In this document: positions 20,986 through 31,963 of the stretch, one piece after another
How positions within the stretch are numbered: position 1 is the stretch's first letter
Layout of the letters: every line of letters begins with the position of its first letter
NCBI GenBank assembly: GCA_029215795.1
Contig: JARDYH010000001.1
Location: 6,504,001 to 6,568,000, forward strand
Length of the DNA: 64,000 bases
From: Anniella stebbinsi
Taxonomy: Eukaryota > Chordata > Lepidosauria > Squamata > Anniellidae
Direction: 5' to 3'
Notes under the pieces: generated by a model
Database searches by the model: none
Told to the model about the DNA's origin: nothing
The model's input: only the letters and a program-made list of their open reading frames with translations
Program-made: the position numbers and the translations under genes

Positions 20986-21693
20986 CATAACTCTCTTCAG
21001 TCGGATCAACTCTTGAGCACCTTTCAAGGGCGACATGTTGCATCCCCTTCTTGCTGTCAATGCTGGTGGCATTCAAAGTCAAGCTAACGAGGGCATTACC
21101 TCCCCAATTATCCTCCCTGCTTCTTAAGTGATGGCAAAGCAAATACAGCTCTAGCGTTCTCCTTCATCCCTGCCTCTTTCTGTTCCTCCCCTTGACTCCT
21201 GTTTCTTGCTTTTCCGCCTCTGCCTGCCTAGCACTTCCTTGGAATGATGGGTCTGTTTACTGTACGCAAATGAGACTTAAATTATGCATGGGTAATTATG
21301 AATGTGCACATCCATTCCCTGCCTTGGCGCAAGGCCATGTGGAATTAGCTTCGTTTGAACAGGAGCGCAAGACACATGGATGGGGGACCAGGGAGAGAGC
21401 TCTTTTGGGGATGGATGAAGCCGCAGGAACATCTCAGGGGGAGAGGCGTGTGGGTCACTACAAAGGACTCCTGCTTGCCAGAGGTGCCCTCGGCGAATGA
21501 ATTCTTGATGTCCGCCTTCCTGCCGCTGGAATACTGTGTCAAGTCGCAAAATGTCAGGTGTTGTCAAACGTAGCCCCTCCAGTGATCCTGGTGCCACCAC
21601 CTTGTACAGAAATAGTGTTTGCAGGAGCCAAAGTGACAGAGGAGGTAGATCCTCCAGTCCTCTGTGGGTTGGCAGCCTATGTCAAGCAAACGG
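20986..21693. other. Single-copy sequence
   Basis: No repeat or gene is recognised. Confidence 0.4.
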
Positions 21694-22360
21694 CAGTGGA
21701 GGCTGCTGGCTCCGATTTCAGTGAGGTGGTGAATCCGCTCCGGGTTTCAGTCAGAACCAGTTGGAACTTGAAAGGAGTTCTCCAAGGTGCAAAGCTGTGC
21801 CAACTATGGCTGTCAGCTCACCCTAATACATTGAGCATTGTGCTAGGTAATGCTGCTTTCTGGGGGCAGGGGTGTACAACACACAGGGCCTGTTCAGACA
21901 ACATGCTAAGCCATGGTTATCCCTTTTGCTAAGCCCTTTTGCAACGAATTGTTAGTGTTTAAACTCTGGTTATGTAGCCACCATGGTTGGGAATGGTTCA
22001 CATGATGTGCTAAACCATGGTTAGGCCATTAACCCTTTTGCAGCAAATGGTTAGCGTTTAAACTCTGGTTATGTAACCACCATGGTTAGAAATGGTTCAC
22101 ATGACACACTAAACCCTGGTATAACCGCTAACCGTTTTGCTGCGAGTGGTTAGTGAGCGTCTTTAAACCGTGATTATGTAGCCACCATGGTTAGGAATGG
22201 TTCACACGAAACACTAAGCCATAATGTTCAGTTCAAAATGCTTAACCATCACGGTTTAGGATGTTGTCTGAGCAGGCGCACACACATGGATCAATACAAC
22301 TGCCTGAAACCCAGAGCGGATTCATCAACCCACTGACATTGGAGCCAGCAGCCCCCACTG
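21694..22360. mobile_element. CAGTGGAGGCTG element split by another element
   Basis: Ends CAGTGGAGGCTGCTGGCTCC and, inverted, CAGTGGGGGCTGCTGGCTCC (19 of 20 match). Both arms continue CTCCGGGTTTCAG / CTGAAACCCAGAG. Flanks GCAAACGG and ACATATGG match at five of eight bases, a decayed 8-bp duplication. The centre holds a second element at 21886-22277. Confidence 0.75.
21886..22277. mobile_element. GCCTGTTCAGACAAC element with three internal units
   Basis: Ends GCCTGTTCAGACAACATGCT and, inverted, GCCTGCTCAGACAACATCCT. The interior has three tandem units of about 100 bp (ATGGTTCACA at 21993, 22092 and 22197), each with TATGTAGCCACCATGGTTAG. The related element at 44069-44255 has one unit. Probably a non-autonomous hAT. 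Confidence 0.75.
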
Positions 22361-22375
22361 ACATATGGAGTACGT

Positions 22376-22738
22376 CTCAGGCCCCCTCTACAAGGATGCG
22401 CTTTTGCGCCCGGTTGTGAGATTATGCGCACTATCGCGGAGGCGCATTTACGCCTAATCCCTCTGCACGGGAGGCGGCGAGAGGCGGCGAAGCGCATTAA
22501 TTGATGTCCAAAAAGCGCTTTACAAGAAGTTAATGCGCATAATCGCTTGTTTACACGGGGAAAATGCGCTTTAACGGCCGGAGCAAAATAAAACTCGCGA
22601 TTTAACGCGCATTCGATAATGCGCATAATCCAGGAGATAACGCGCCTCTACGCCCGTTTTGCGCTCCGCTGGTGTGGAGGTAAAATTTATAATGAGCCTT
22701 CAAAGAGCATTAAACCTCTCTTGTGGAGGTACCCTCAG
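22376..22738. mobile_element. 363-bp GCGCATTAA element, copy 1
   Basis: Ends CTCAGGCCCCCTCTACAAG and, inverted, CTGAGGGTACCTCCACAAG. The interior is full of TAATGCGC/GCGCATTA and GCGATTATGCGC motifs. The copy at 42531-42893 is exactly the same length in the opposite orientation. No target duplication recognised. Confidence 0.8.
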
Positions 22739-22937
22739 GCCTGTTCACAGACGAGGGCCATCCTGAGGGTTGCCAGTTGGAAGCAGATGGCAGTTTCCAA
22801 AGAGGATGTCTTTCAACACTGTCATAGGGAGCATGTTAGGAGCTCCCGGGCTGAGGAATGAGCCAGCAGGAACTTCAGCTCCCTTCAGGCTCAAAGAAGA
22901 ACAGGGACTCGCATTGTTGGCAATACTGTTAAGCAGG
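22739..22937. other. Single-copy sequence
   Basis: No feature recognised. Confidence 0.3.
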
Positions 22938-23239
22938 CAGGGTGGCCAAACGCCCTTCCTTACAGTCCTCTATTTGAAGGTGTCCTCTATTTGAAGGGCA
23001 AGTCAGGTTTCAAGATATAGAGAGAGCTGGGCCTTGACGTTACACAGCCCCTGGACAGCAGACGGATCTGGTACACAGGTCATCCGGCTTGTCTTCTTCA
23101 CTATGGTGTGTTATCTCTCTATTGAAATTATGGTATTTCTAAATTTACACCTGTACATCTAAAATAGCACATGCCCTCTTTTTGTGTGTGTGTGTGGGGG
23201 GGGGGGCGGGCACTGTGTACCTGGCCAGTGGCAACCCTA
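22938..23239. mobile_element. GTCCTCT-family DNA transposon
   Basis: Starts CAGGGTGGCCAAACGCCC and contains CAGTCCTCTATTTGAAGG twice. Ends GGCCAGTGGCAACCCTAA, a decayed inverted end. A (GT)n/G-run lies near 23190-23212. Homologous to 6200-6572. Confidence 0.65.
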
Positions 23240-23338
23240 AAAGCAGGTAATGAGAGGTCTCTGGACTGACCTAATCACAGAACTTTGGGCCTTGTCTGGT
23301 CAACAAAACAGGCATCTTCACTAGTTTCCCCCCCTCAA

Positions 23339-23515
23339 GGGCCATAGCTCAGGGGGTAGAGCCCCTCCCTCGCTTTGATGGCAAAAAGGTCCCGGGTTCA
23401 ATCCGCAGCATCTCTAGGTAGGGCTAAGAAAGAGAGAGAGCCTTGAGCAGCCTCAGTAGCCATGGAGCCAGGTGGGCTGATAGCCTGACTTGGTGTAAGG
23501 TGCCTTCCCACGCTC
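23339..23515 (+). mobile_element. tRNA-headed SINE
   Basis: Starts GGGCCATAGCTCAGGGGGTAGAGC (A-box) and has GGTCCCGGGTTCAATCC (B-box), then a body ending TGGTGTAAGGTGCCTTCC. It is not a tRNA gene: the anticodon and acceptor arms do not fold and the SINE body follows. Confidence 0.75.
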
Positions 23516-23969
23516 CCACATTCCGTGCCTGAGACCCCAGTTCCTTGGGCAGAATGTCCTCCTTGCTCCCATCTCTTCCTCTAAATGCTCTTGTTCTGTT
23601 CTTCTAGCGACGCTAACTCTGGAAAGAATGGCTGGCAGGTCCAGGAGACGTCATCCCTGTTGTCAAACGGGCCCTGCTGGCACCCAGGAAAGTCACAGGA
23701 GTGCAGAGAAATCTGGCTTCCAAGCAGGGTTTGATTGTGCCGCCCGCACCTCATATGCCCGCACTTGCTCTGCTCCTCAGAATCAGAAGATCTTGAGTCA
23801 TGAGCAGAAGAGGATGTTGAGAGGGACACCAAAGGGCACTGCTGCATATTTTCTAGTGCTGCCTTCATTACTGCGCACTCTGTTGTTTCTCGGTTCCAGC
23901 GCTAAATGCGAATGGCTCCGTAATGTGGCTGGGGTCCATCTCCCTTCATCCGCTCCTGCTCAGTTGCAA
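23516..23969. other. Single-copy sequence
   Basis: A 115-residue frame (23628-23975) has no recognisable domain. Confidence 0.35.
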
Positions 23970-24316
23970 ATCTGAGCTTGGAGGATGGCAACAAGGGAGA
24001 GGGCCTTTTCTGTGGTGGCCCACCCAATTATGGAACGATCTCCCAGATGTGGCCCGCCTGACACCAACATTGTTATATTTTCGGCACCAGGTTAAGAGTT
24101 TTCTTTTCTTCCAGGCATTTAACAGATTATGTTGAGCTTTTTGCCTGGCTAAAAGTTTTACATTGTTTTAAATGTTAGCTGGTTTTGTTTTTAATGTTTT
24201 TATGGTTTTAAATGTTGTATATTGATTTGTAATGGTCAGTCTTTTAACCTTTGTAAGCCACCTAGAGAGCTTCGGCTATGGGGCGGTGTATAAATTTAAT
24301 AAATAATAATAATAGG
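23970..24316 (+). mobile_element. L2-clade LINE 3' end
   Basis: The translation holds RAFSVVAHPIMERSPRC-like sequence across a frameshift, corresponding to the L2 FSVVAPxLWNxLP motif, then FRHQVKSFLFFQAF. The 3' UTR follows with GCCACCTAGAGAGCTTCGGC and TATGGGGCGGTGTATAAATT, ending in (AAT)n. Confidence 0.8.
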
Positions 24317-24544
24317 TGAAAACTTTTTGACAAAAAATGTGATGGGCATGCTGGGACATTTCATATTTTATGTGTGAGACATGGGCGTGGCATGTCTTTT
24401 GTGTGCCACGGCAGTGGAGAGCACGATATTTGAAAATGTGAATCGCAAGGCACACAGGGTGCATAATTAGGTGTGTGGTGGGCGATAGGCACAACCAAAG
24501 GGCTGTGGAAACTTGACTTTCCTGCATTTACAGATTAACTCTGG

Positions 24545-25072
24545 GCTGGGAAGTACTGATATGAGGGGTTCTGGGTGCCACACTTCAAGAAGGATGCAGA
24601 CAAGCTGAAGGGGGGTTCAGAGGAGAGCAATGAGGATGATCAGGGGTGTGGAAACAAAGCCCTATCAGGAGAGACTGAAAGAACTGGGCATGTTTAGCCT
24701 GGAGAAGAGAAGATTGAGGGGAGACTTGATAGCACTATTCAAATCCTTGAAAGGTTGTCACACAGAGGAGGGCCAGGATCTCTTCTCCATCATCCCAGAG
24801 TGCAAGATGTGGAATCATGGGTTCACGTGACAGGAAGCCAGATTCCGGCTGGAGATCAGGAGAAAAACTTCCTGATTGTTAGAGCAGTATGAGAATGCAA
24901 CCAATGACCTAGGAAGGTTGCAGGCTCTCCCACAGTAGAGGCATTCAAGAGGCAGCTGGGCAACCATCTGTCAGGGATGCTTTAAGGCGGATTCCTGCAC
25001 TGAGCAGGGGGTTGGACTCGATGGCCTTATAGGCCCCTTCCAACTCGACTATTCTATGATTCTATGATCCTA
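24545..25072 (+). mobile_element. CR1 LINE 3' region
   Basis: AGGAGAGCAATGAGGATGATCAGGGGTGTGGAA, CTGGAGAAGAGAAG, AACTTCCTGATTGTTAGAGC and GGGTTGGACTCGATGGCCTT lie in the CR1 order, ending ATTCTATGATTCTATGA. About 530 bp; no intact frame. Confidence 0.9.
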
Positions 25073-25200
25073 TAATCCCTAGCTATTGACCATGCTGGCT
25101 AGGGCTGATCAGAGCTGTCGTCCAAAATGCCAACTATAATTCATTTCCACCTTCCCCAGTCTGTTGCACTCCAGATGTATTGGACTGCAGCCAGGCCATG
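25073..25200. repeat. Dispersed repeat (GGCTGAT...CCAGATGT)
   Basis: CATGCTGGCTAGGGCTGATCAGAG and CACTCCAGATGTATTGGACT resemble a short widespread repeat, also hinted at 31660-31690 and 58920-59000. Class unknown. Confidence 0.35.
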
Positions 25201-25984
25201 ACCCCCGTTCACTACCAATTCACTGACTCCTTCTTTGGAGCGTGGCCCACGTGACTTCACAGCTATGAGTGAGTGTGTTCCTCCTTTTAATTGCAACAGT
25301 CTCTGGTCGAGCCGAAACGATTCTGCCCAAGTGTTTGGTCTCTTTCCCCCTGCCTCATTTCTGTGTTATTCTTCCAGTGACAATGCAAGTCAAAAGATGC
25401 AAAGCCAGATTGGCCGGCTGCGCTGTCACAAGAACGCTAGAGATAAAGGAGAGGGAGGAAATAAATGAAAGCCATAATTGCTCCGCAGCTAGAGGTACCA
25501 TTAGATAGAAGTGCTTTCCCTTGGTGGCTGAAAAAAAGGGGGGTTCTATGAAATTTAATGAGACACTTGCTGAACGTTGCAGGGCAGAAGGTGTCAGGGG
25601 AGTGTAGGCCGAGAGAGGGGGAAACTTTAAAGTGAATCATCCCTAGATAAAGATGTGGTTCTCTGGACCCAAGGCTAGGGATGTACGGATTTTGTGAAAT
25701 CCATTTTGTCCGTGCTTTGCAGATTGTCAGGTGTCTTCATTCCATCATTCCCTCATGGCTGGAATTGGATTTTGGTTTGTTTTTAACCAAGGTTTTGTTC
25801 TACTTGCACCGATTTACATTAGTGCCAATTTGCTTTCACATTTCCTTTCGCGCTAGCCTGCACTTGCAATAACGCATGGATGCAAATTCAGAAACAATGG
25901 CTCTAATTTAAATAGAAATACGATACATCTCACCAGAAGACTGACTAAGTGACGTCTGTACCTGCTCACTGTGCTGTCCAGGTG
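25201..25984. other. Single-copy sequence
   Basis: No repeat or credible frame recognised. Confidence 0.4.
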
Positions 25985-26233
25985 CCGCTCCCAGACTGCG
26001 GGATGGCCTGGCGGGAGAGATGCGTCAACTGAATAGTCTTTCTGAGTTTAAGAAAGCCATAAAGACGGACTCTTCCGGCAGGTCTACCCAGATGAATCTC
26101 GAGATGTCTGATTGTTAATATTGTATCAGTTTTATATGTTTTTTTTTAAATCAGTTTCATGCATTTTATGGATTTTTTTTGTATTTAATGCCATTATCCA
26201 GAGGGAGAGGTTGGTAATAAATAAATAAATAAA

Positions 26234-26269
<36 letters not shown>

Positions 26270-26270
26270 T
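25985..26270 (+). mobile_element. L2-type LINE 3' end with AAAT/ATT tail
   Basis: AGAAAGCCATAAAGACGGACTCTTCCGGCAGG, then ATTATCCAGAGGGAGAGGTTGGTAATAAATAAAT and (ATT)n at about 26237-26270. Same subfamily as 35095-35350. Confidence 0.7.
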
Positions 26271-26339
26271 GTGGATGGGCAACTTCAAAGCCCCTTTGCC
26301 TGCTCTCCCTCCTTCTTTGACTTCAAACCAGACTAGGAC

Positions 26340-26450
26340 TAAGCAGCGCATCAAATAGAGGACACTTTCCAATAGAGGACACCTTCCTGCGACAGCTCTC
26401 CAAAATAGAGGATGTTCATCTGTAAATTAGGACATCTGGGTACTCTAGGG
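26340..26450. mobile_element. GTCCTCT-family fragment
   Basis: AATAGAGGACACTTTCC occurs as AATAGAGGACACCTTCC a few bases later, then AATAGAGGATG, as in the GTCCTCT transposon read on the minus strand. Ends not found. Confidence 0.45.
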
Positions 26451-28087
26451 AGAAGATAGCAGCTCTGGGAGTCTCCATAACACAGTCATTCAATGCTTCC
26501 TATTTTCATATCCAACCAGCACTGTGCTTTGATGGCTTGTTATTAATTTAGATGTCGACTCACATGCCCGTCTGACAAACCAACAGAATGCATTGGATCT
26601 GACTGACATGCGGTTCATCCTGTTCACGCCTTTATCAGTATCAGGATTATTCTGCTTGAAGAAGAGTTCTGTGCAATTCAGAAACTTGCTCTCCTCTCTT
26701 AATGACACAGTCGGTTCAATAGTAATCTTTCCTGGAAAGCATCGTTCATTCTTTGGCACCAAGAGCAGGGAACGTTCTTAGAACTGTTCGACATTGACAG
26801 CATGTTGCGCCACAATTGTTTTTGGGGTGTCCCTGTTTCTGCCGGCCCCACAGCCAGGCAGAAAGATTTGCTTTTGGGCACTAAGAGTTGCAATTGGAGA
26901 GGTTCTGCAGAGCAGCAGTTACAAGGCCAGCTGAGCATCAAAGTCCTTCTTTTTGCCGCTGCAGAATGGTTAAACACAAGAGGCTCTTGAACGACCGCCA
27001 CCTGTTGTCACATAACAGTGACATTTCCTGGACATGAATTGGGTGCTCAGTTGCACGGCGCCTATTGGCATATTGACATTTCTGGGCTATAAAGCGCTCC
27101 CATCATTCACCCAAATCGTGTCCATACCGAATCTCCCCTTTTGCCAACCTCCGTCCAAAGCTCAGCAGGTTTTGTTGCCCAACCAGCAGGTGAGAGAATC
27201 TGGAGCTCTTCTTCTAGTTCTCCCTTAGCTGGCCTCCAACTTCAAGTTGTAGCAAACTAGCTTCAAAATCATTCATGAGGACTCTTCTTACTGAAATCTC
27301 CTGCATGGGCGTAATGGTAGTAGAGTGCTGTAGGACCAAGTTTTGCTTGGATGAGGTCCCGGATGCAATTGCTGGCATCTTCATCACGCGATTGCATGTA
27401 GCCCAGCTGGGAATGTTTACCTAACCTTAACCTTGTTAAGCATAGGGCTGCTCCAGCCCCAGGGTAATGGTGGGAGACAACTCCCACGGGTTGTGGGCTT
27501 CCTGGTGGCCTGCGTTGGCTACTATGGGAAGTCGGATGCTGGCCTCAACTGGCTAATTCAGCTTCAGGGCTTTTCTTGTGTTAATCTGTCTGTTCACCCA
27601 AGTGGTATAAACCCAGAGCTGTCACACCTCTCATCCACCCATCACCGTCATCTGTAGGTTCGTTGACGAAATCTGCTATGTTACAAAAACACTGAACCGA
27701 CTGTGGAGAAAAAGTCCTTTACGCCAAATTAATGGGTCTCACACAAATGCTATTGCACCTCCGAAATTAAGTGCCGTTAGGAAAATTGCTACTTACGTGC
27801 TAATACCCATCATTATTACATCCATCCCAATTAAGGCCTTGCATACAAATCCCTGGTATGTACATATCACTCTGCTTTGGCCATATAACTTCAGCTGGGC
27901 AGTAATTCAAAATCCAAAGCTTCTTTGGGAGCAGGTTTAAAAAGCATGATATACTGGAATAACAACCCTGCGACTCCTGTCTTATCTCTGACTTGTTTAC
28001 ATGTTTAAAAGGGTGAAATGGAAGTTAAAATGAGTTATATGAAAAGACAGCATCCTTCTACATCCCCAAATCAGATTGTCTCTTGAC
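26451..28087. other. Long single-copy stretch
   Basis: About 1.6 kb without recognised repeats. No open frame looks like a known protein. Could be regulatory or simply unique spacer. Confidence 0.45.
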
Positions 28088-28095
28088 TTCACTAG

Positions 28096-29191
28096 CTGTC
28101 GTGACCCAAGCCCACCCCAGGCTTTTGCTAATGAACTTTTAGGCAAACTGACACACTCCAAAATGGTGAGACCTCTTTTATTGTGAAATCACACAGAATT
28201 CAAACATAACGGTTTCTTTTCTGCACACATACACTTGAAGCTGAAGACGGACCAGATAGCTTTCAGGTACAGCGGCTTAATGCGAACAGCAATCACTCGG
28301 GGGAGACATTTAGAGTTGGCCCCTGTCCCATGCGAACAGTCAGCAGCGGCCACACACACTGACTCATCAGGAACATGAGCAAAACTCAAGGAGAAACTCC
28401 AGCACAGAGGTGCATGAAGTCTGACAGAACACAGATCCATCTTGTACCAAACCAGACTCAGCCTGCCAGGAACACTGAGCTGATCACGTAAGCAAGATGT
28501 CAGGGCATGAACCTCTTCGACCTAGGAAACCCCTCTGCCTGTAACAAAGGCTCTGAGAGGAGGCTCTCTCGCAGGTCACACACACACACAATTCCAGAAC
28601 AGCAACGATCAGCCTCGGAGCTTCCCTGTGCCCATACTTTGGCTCCATGCAGGGAAGGCTATCACTCAGGCCATAGAACGCGAATCCAGAACAGTAATCT
28701 GCAAGTCCAAATCTATGAAAAGCCTCAGAGCACTTTTCATGGCACAGTTCTTAGAAATTCCAAGTCCAAATAGCAACAGAACATGTACAGAGTGCATCCA
28801 ACATCTCCAAACCGGATAGAATCCCAAACATGAGGCGTCTCATGGCAAGCATAGAACAGATGGTAACCGTAGAATAGTCGAACAGATGATTCCTAGCAAA
28901 GGGCCTCCCCTTTGTTCGTTCCACTATATAGGATGGAGGCTGGCTAATTCCAAGCCACTTTGACAGACAGGGCTTCAGGCCCGTAACCCAAACTCATGTG
29001 CCAACAGGACGGCACAGTTCAATCTCCTCTTGATGATGACACTATGTGAGAGACAGCTTGCAAGATAGCCCCCACCTTTTCTAAACATACATTCGTTCTC
29101 AAGGAACCTCAAGGCCTCGGCTAGCAGCCACAGATAAGCACAGAACAGAGACAGACTTTCTCACAACAATTGGCAAGCCTTCAACTCACAA
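28096..29191. mobile_element. Putative 1.1-kb mobile element, LTR-like on minus strand
   Basis: TTCACTAG directly flanks both sides (28088-28095 and 29192-29199), an exact 8-bp duplication. On the minus strand there is a TATATAG box near 28923-28929 and an AATAAA signal near 28163-28170 close to the end, as in an LTR. The inner ends start TGTC and finish CACA one base inside each border. An 8-bp duplication is unusual for an LTR and more like hAT; class is open. Confidence 0.45.
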
Positions 29192-29216
29192 TTCACTAGG
29201 CCAGCCTAGTGAATTG
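29189..29216. repeat. Perfect short palindrome
   Basis: CAATTCACTAGGC and its exact reverse complement are separated by two bases. It overlaps the right copy of the TTCACTAG duplication. Confidence 0.95.
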
Positions 29217-29389
29217 TCTATGAAGCACCTGACATCAAACACTAGCTTATTTTTCTTCTATGTTGTTTTTATCCTATCCTTCCTCCGATGAGGTCAGGAT
29301 AGCCAACATGGGGTTGCATCCAAGGGTAGTCTAATGTAAGTCACATTCTTTTCAATGGGGTAGCATCGGATTCAACTCCATGGTTTCCC
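29217..29389. other. Unassigned sequence
   Basis: Includes GTTGCATCC...CAATGGGG-type sequence near 29312-29365, a motif seen also near 48240 and 45003. No gene. Confidence 0.3.
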
Positions 29390-29550
29390 CTCCCATTTTA
29401 TCCTCACAACAACTCTGTGAGGTAGGTTGGGCTGAAAGATAGTGACTGGCCCAAAGTCACCAAGTGAGCTTCATAGCTGAGTGGAGATTTGAATCCAAGT
29501 CTCCTAGGTCATTGCCAGCACTCTAGCCACTTACCCCATATTGCAGCTTG
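29390..29550 (-). mobile_element. CORE/MIR-like SINE
   Basis: The minus strand reads GGCTAGAGTGCTGGCAATGA (tRNA head), GGATTCAAATCTCC (B-box-like), then GTGACTTTGGGCCAGTCACT and CCTACCTCACAGAGTTGTTG, the core of a MIR-like SINE. Same family as 39893-40140. Confidence 0.7.
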
Positions 29551-29766
29551 GCTCTTGTTTGAAACTACAGACTTCATGGGAATCATTCAGGGGCACAGGG
29601 GTTCAATGGCCTGAACTGTGTTCCCACTGATAGTTCCGTCTTGTGGCATGGAACTAAGACAGATGACCTCTGGGTTCCTTCAAACATTATAATACTGTGA
29701 CATATGCAAAAGACTGGCCCTTCATTGAATGCCTGCCTGTCATGTCCCCACTGGAGGAATCCTCTT

Positions 29767-29821
29767 CATAGAATCATAGAATTGTTGAGTTGGAAGGGAC
29801 CATAAGGATCATCTAGTGGAA
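29767..29821 (-). mobile_element. CR1 3' terminus
   Basis: CATAGAATCATAGAATTG...GTTGGAAGGGACC is the CR1 3' end in reverse. Very short copy. Confidence 0.8.
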
Positions 29822-29822
29822 C

Positions 29823-29875
29823 TAGGGTGACCAGATTATGACAATCAAAATCCCGGCTGAACAGTCCCCTAGTCC
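29823..29875. mobile_element. TAGGGTGACC transposon end, solo
   Basis: TAGGGTGACCAGATTATGAC followed by AAAATCCCGGCTGAACAGTCC matches the start of a TAGGGTGACC element. The rest is missing. Confidence 0.45.
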
Positions 29876-30989
29876 CTGAGAGTGTCAGGATCTCAAGAGG
29901 CCGCCCAGAACAATCCCTGTGAGAAGAAATGCTCATTTGCAAAGGAGAACTTTCCTTGAGTAGAGGACTTTATGAGTAGGGCCCTACTCGCAAGCAAGTC
30001 TTTTTCCAGAAGCCTCTGATGTGCTGCCTCTGAATCCTGAGTGGGCTCTGGAAGATCCAGCTGAGAAGCTCTCAGTTGCAACCTTCAGCTTGCTGGAATA
30101 ACACTTGTATTTCAGCTCCCAGTACCTTGAAACATTGTGTCCTTGATCTTTGCCAGACCTCTTGTGCCATTGACTGCTAAGACTCTGCTTTTGGACTGCC
30201 CTTTTTCTGGACTGGAAACACGGTGCTTTTGACCTCCTGCTGGCCTCCTGACTCTGATAAACATTTGCCCCTGGTTTGTCCAAAGGAGGACGCTGCCCTG
30301 GCCATGCATAAGACGCTCTCCTCAACCCAAAAGAGGCTTCCGATGACAGTTGACACAACAACGATGAGCCCAAGGAATTTGGAATTTTGTTCCCGTCGTG
30401 GGCTTTTGCTGGTTTTGAACTGTGCTTGTTTTTTGATCTTTCTACCCAAATCAGTTAACACAGCGAGAGAGATTATGAACCATATAAACGAACATGGAAC
30501 AAATCACAAACCTGCTAATGAACAACATGAGCTTGCTAATTGCCTGAGCTTCAGTCAGCTAAATTTCCAGATGTCAGCAGATGCAGCTTCTCCGCTTCTC
30601 AAGCCCTCCAGCATTGGTGGGGTGTTGTGGTAACACTGGGCAGAGGAGGGGCAAACAAGGTGATATTTGGGGGTCCTCCTCCTTGCCTCTGGATCTTGGT
30701 TACAAGCAGAGAGGCTCCCAGCAAAGCGATTCATTTTTGCTCCTGCTGCTGGGAGCAATGGTGTTCTCTCGGAGGCAGTGGTTCTTCGGCACGGTGGTGG
30801 AGCAGCCAGAGGGCAGTCAGAGGACTATTCCTGCTGTGTCTGGATTCCCCTCTGGATCCCTACTCAAAGGCCCCCTCAATTCCGTGCTTATTGCTTGAGC
30901 CATTAGGGTGTGCCTGGGCACACCTGGCACACCTCCTTGTGCACGCCATGGCATTTTCCTCCTACAGACTTGTCTAATCCCTTCCAAAA
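29876..30989. other. Single-copy sequence
   Basis: Several overlapping frames of 100-145 residues on both strands, none with a recognised domain. Likely chance. Confidence 0.4.
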
Positions 30990-31064
30990 GTGTATGGCCA
31001 TCACTATATCTTGGTGTAGGAAGTTCCACAGTTTAATTAGGTGCTGTGTGAACAAGCCCTTCTT

Positions 31065-31118
<54 letters not shown>

Positions 31119-31150
31119 CCGAATCTCCTTTTATTCAGCTTCATTTAATA
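30990..31150 (-). mobile_element. CR1 fragment interrupted by (TCTA)n
   Basis: GGCCATCACTATATCTTGGTG, GAAGTTCCACAGTTTAATTA and GTGCTGTGTGAACAAG are CR1 in reverse. The sequence CTTCTTTCTATC runs into a TCTA expansion, then GAATCTCC continues the CR1. Confidence 0.7.
31065..31117. repeat. (TCTA)n microsatellite
   Basis: About thirteen TCTA units grown inside a CR1 copy. A likely polymorphic marker. Confidence 0.95.
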
Positions 31151-31699
31151 AATCTTTTAAATGTGTTTAAATCAAAGGGCTTCTTAAAAAATGCATAAAG
31201 TTGAATTTTAACTATCAGATTAGATCGGACTAAATAGATAACTGTGGGGAAAAAAGCAGGCAGCCTACCGGTTGGTGGGCCTTTCAGATGCTGAGAATGG
31301 CTGACCTGATTAAAATATTTAGCAGCACTTGCCTTTCATGCTACACACCATAGATAATTTACATATTCCTCACAGTGGGCTCTGCGTTGCTGTATTTCTC
31401 ACCTTGGCTGTCGTGGCAGGTTTGAAAACAATCCGTCAAGACCTCAGATGTGGGTGTGGATTCTAGTAAAAGAGCACGTCGCTGTCCCGGATTGGAAGCC
31501 GCGTATTAAGTGGAACTGATCGTTTGGGGTCACTGTCACTGAAGCAAAGGAGCTTGCGCCCACCATGAAACGAGACTTCTAAAAGCCTGTTGACACTGCA
31601 GGGGTGATCTTTGCCCCTTTGCTGCCTGCTGAGGCTCTAAAGCAGCAGTGGGAAGCCTCAGCCCAGCCAACATGGCCAATGGTCAAGGAACATTGGATC
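31151..31699. other. Single-copy sequence
   Basis: No gene or repeat except CAGCCAACATGGCCAATGGTC near 31665-31685, a widespread short repeat. Confidence 0.4.
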
Positions 31700-31963
31700 G
31701 TGGCAATGTGCTCTATGTGGGGCTACCCTTGAGCATGGTCTGGATGCTGCGGCTGGTGCAGGATGCAGCTGCGAGGCTGCCACTTGAGCCTCCTTCCTAT
31801 GACAAGCTGCACCCATGCTAAAAGAACTGTGCTGTCTGCCAATCAGCTACCAGGCCAAGTTCAAGGTGTTGTTTATAAAGCCCAAACCCACTTGGGACCA
31901 GGTTACCTCAGGGACCGCCCCATCCCTTACGTCCCTGCCCAATCTCTGTGATCATTTGAGGAG

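Noticed and set aside
23339..23515. Possible tRNA gene
   Set aside because: Only A- and B-box-like blocks are present; no cloverleaf forms and a SINE body follows.
28090..28125. A tRNA primer-binding site after the LTR-like unit
   Set aside because: TGGGTCACGACA on the minus strand does not match the 3' end of a tRNA that I can name.
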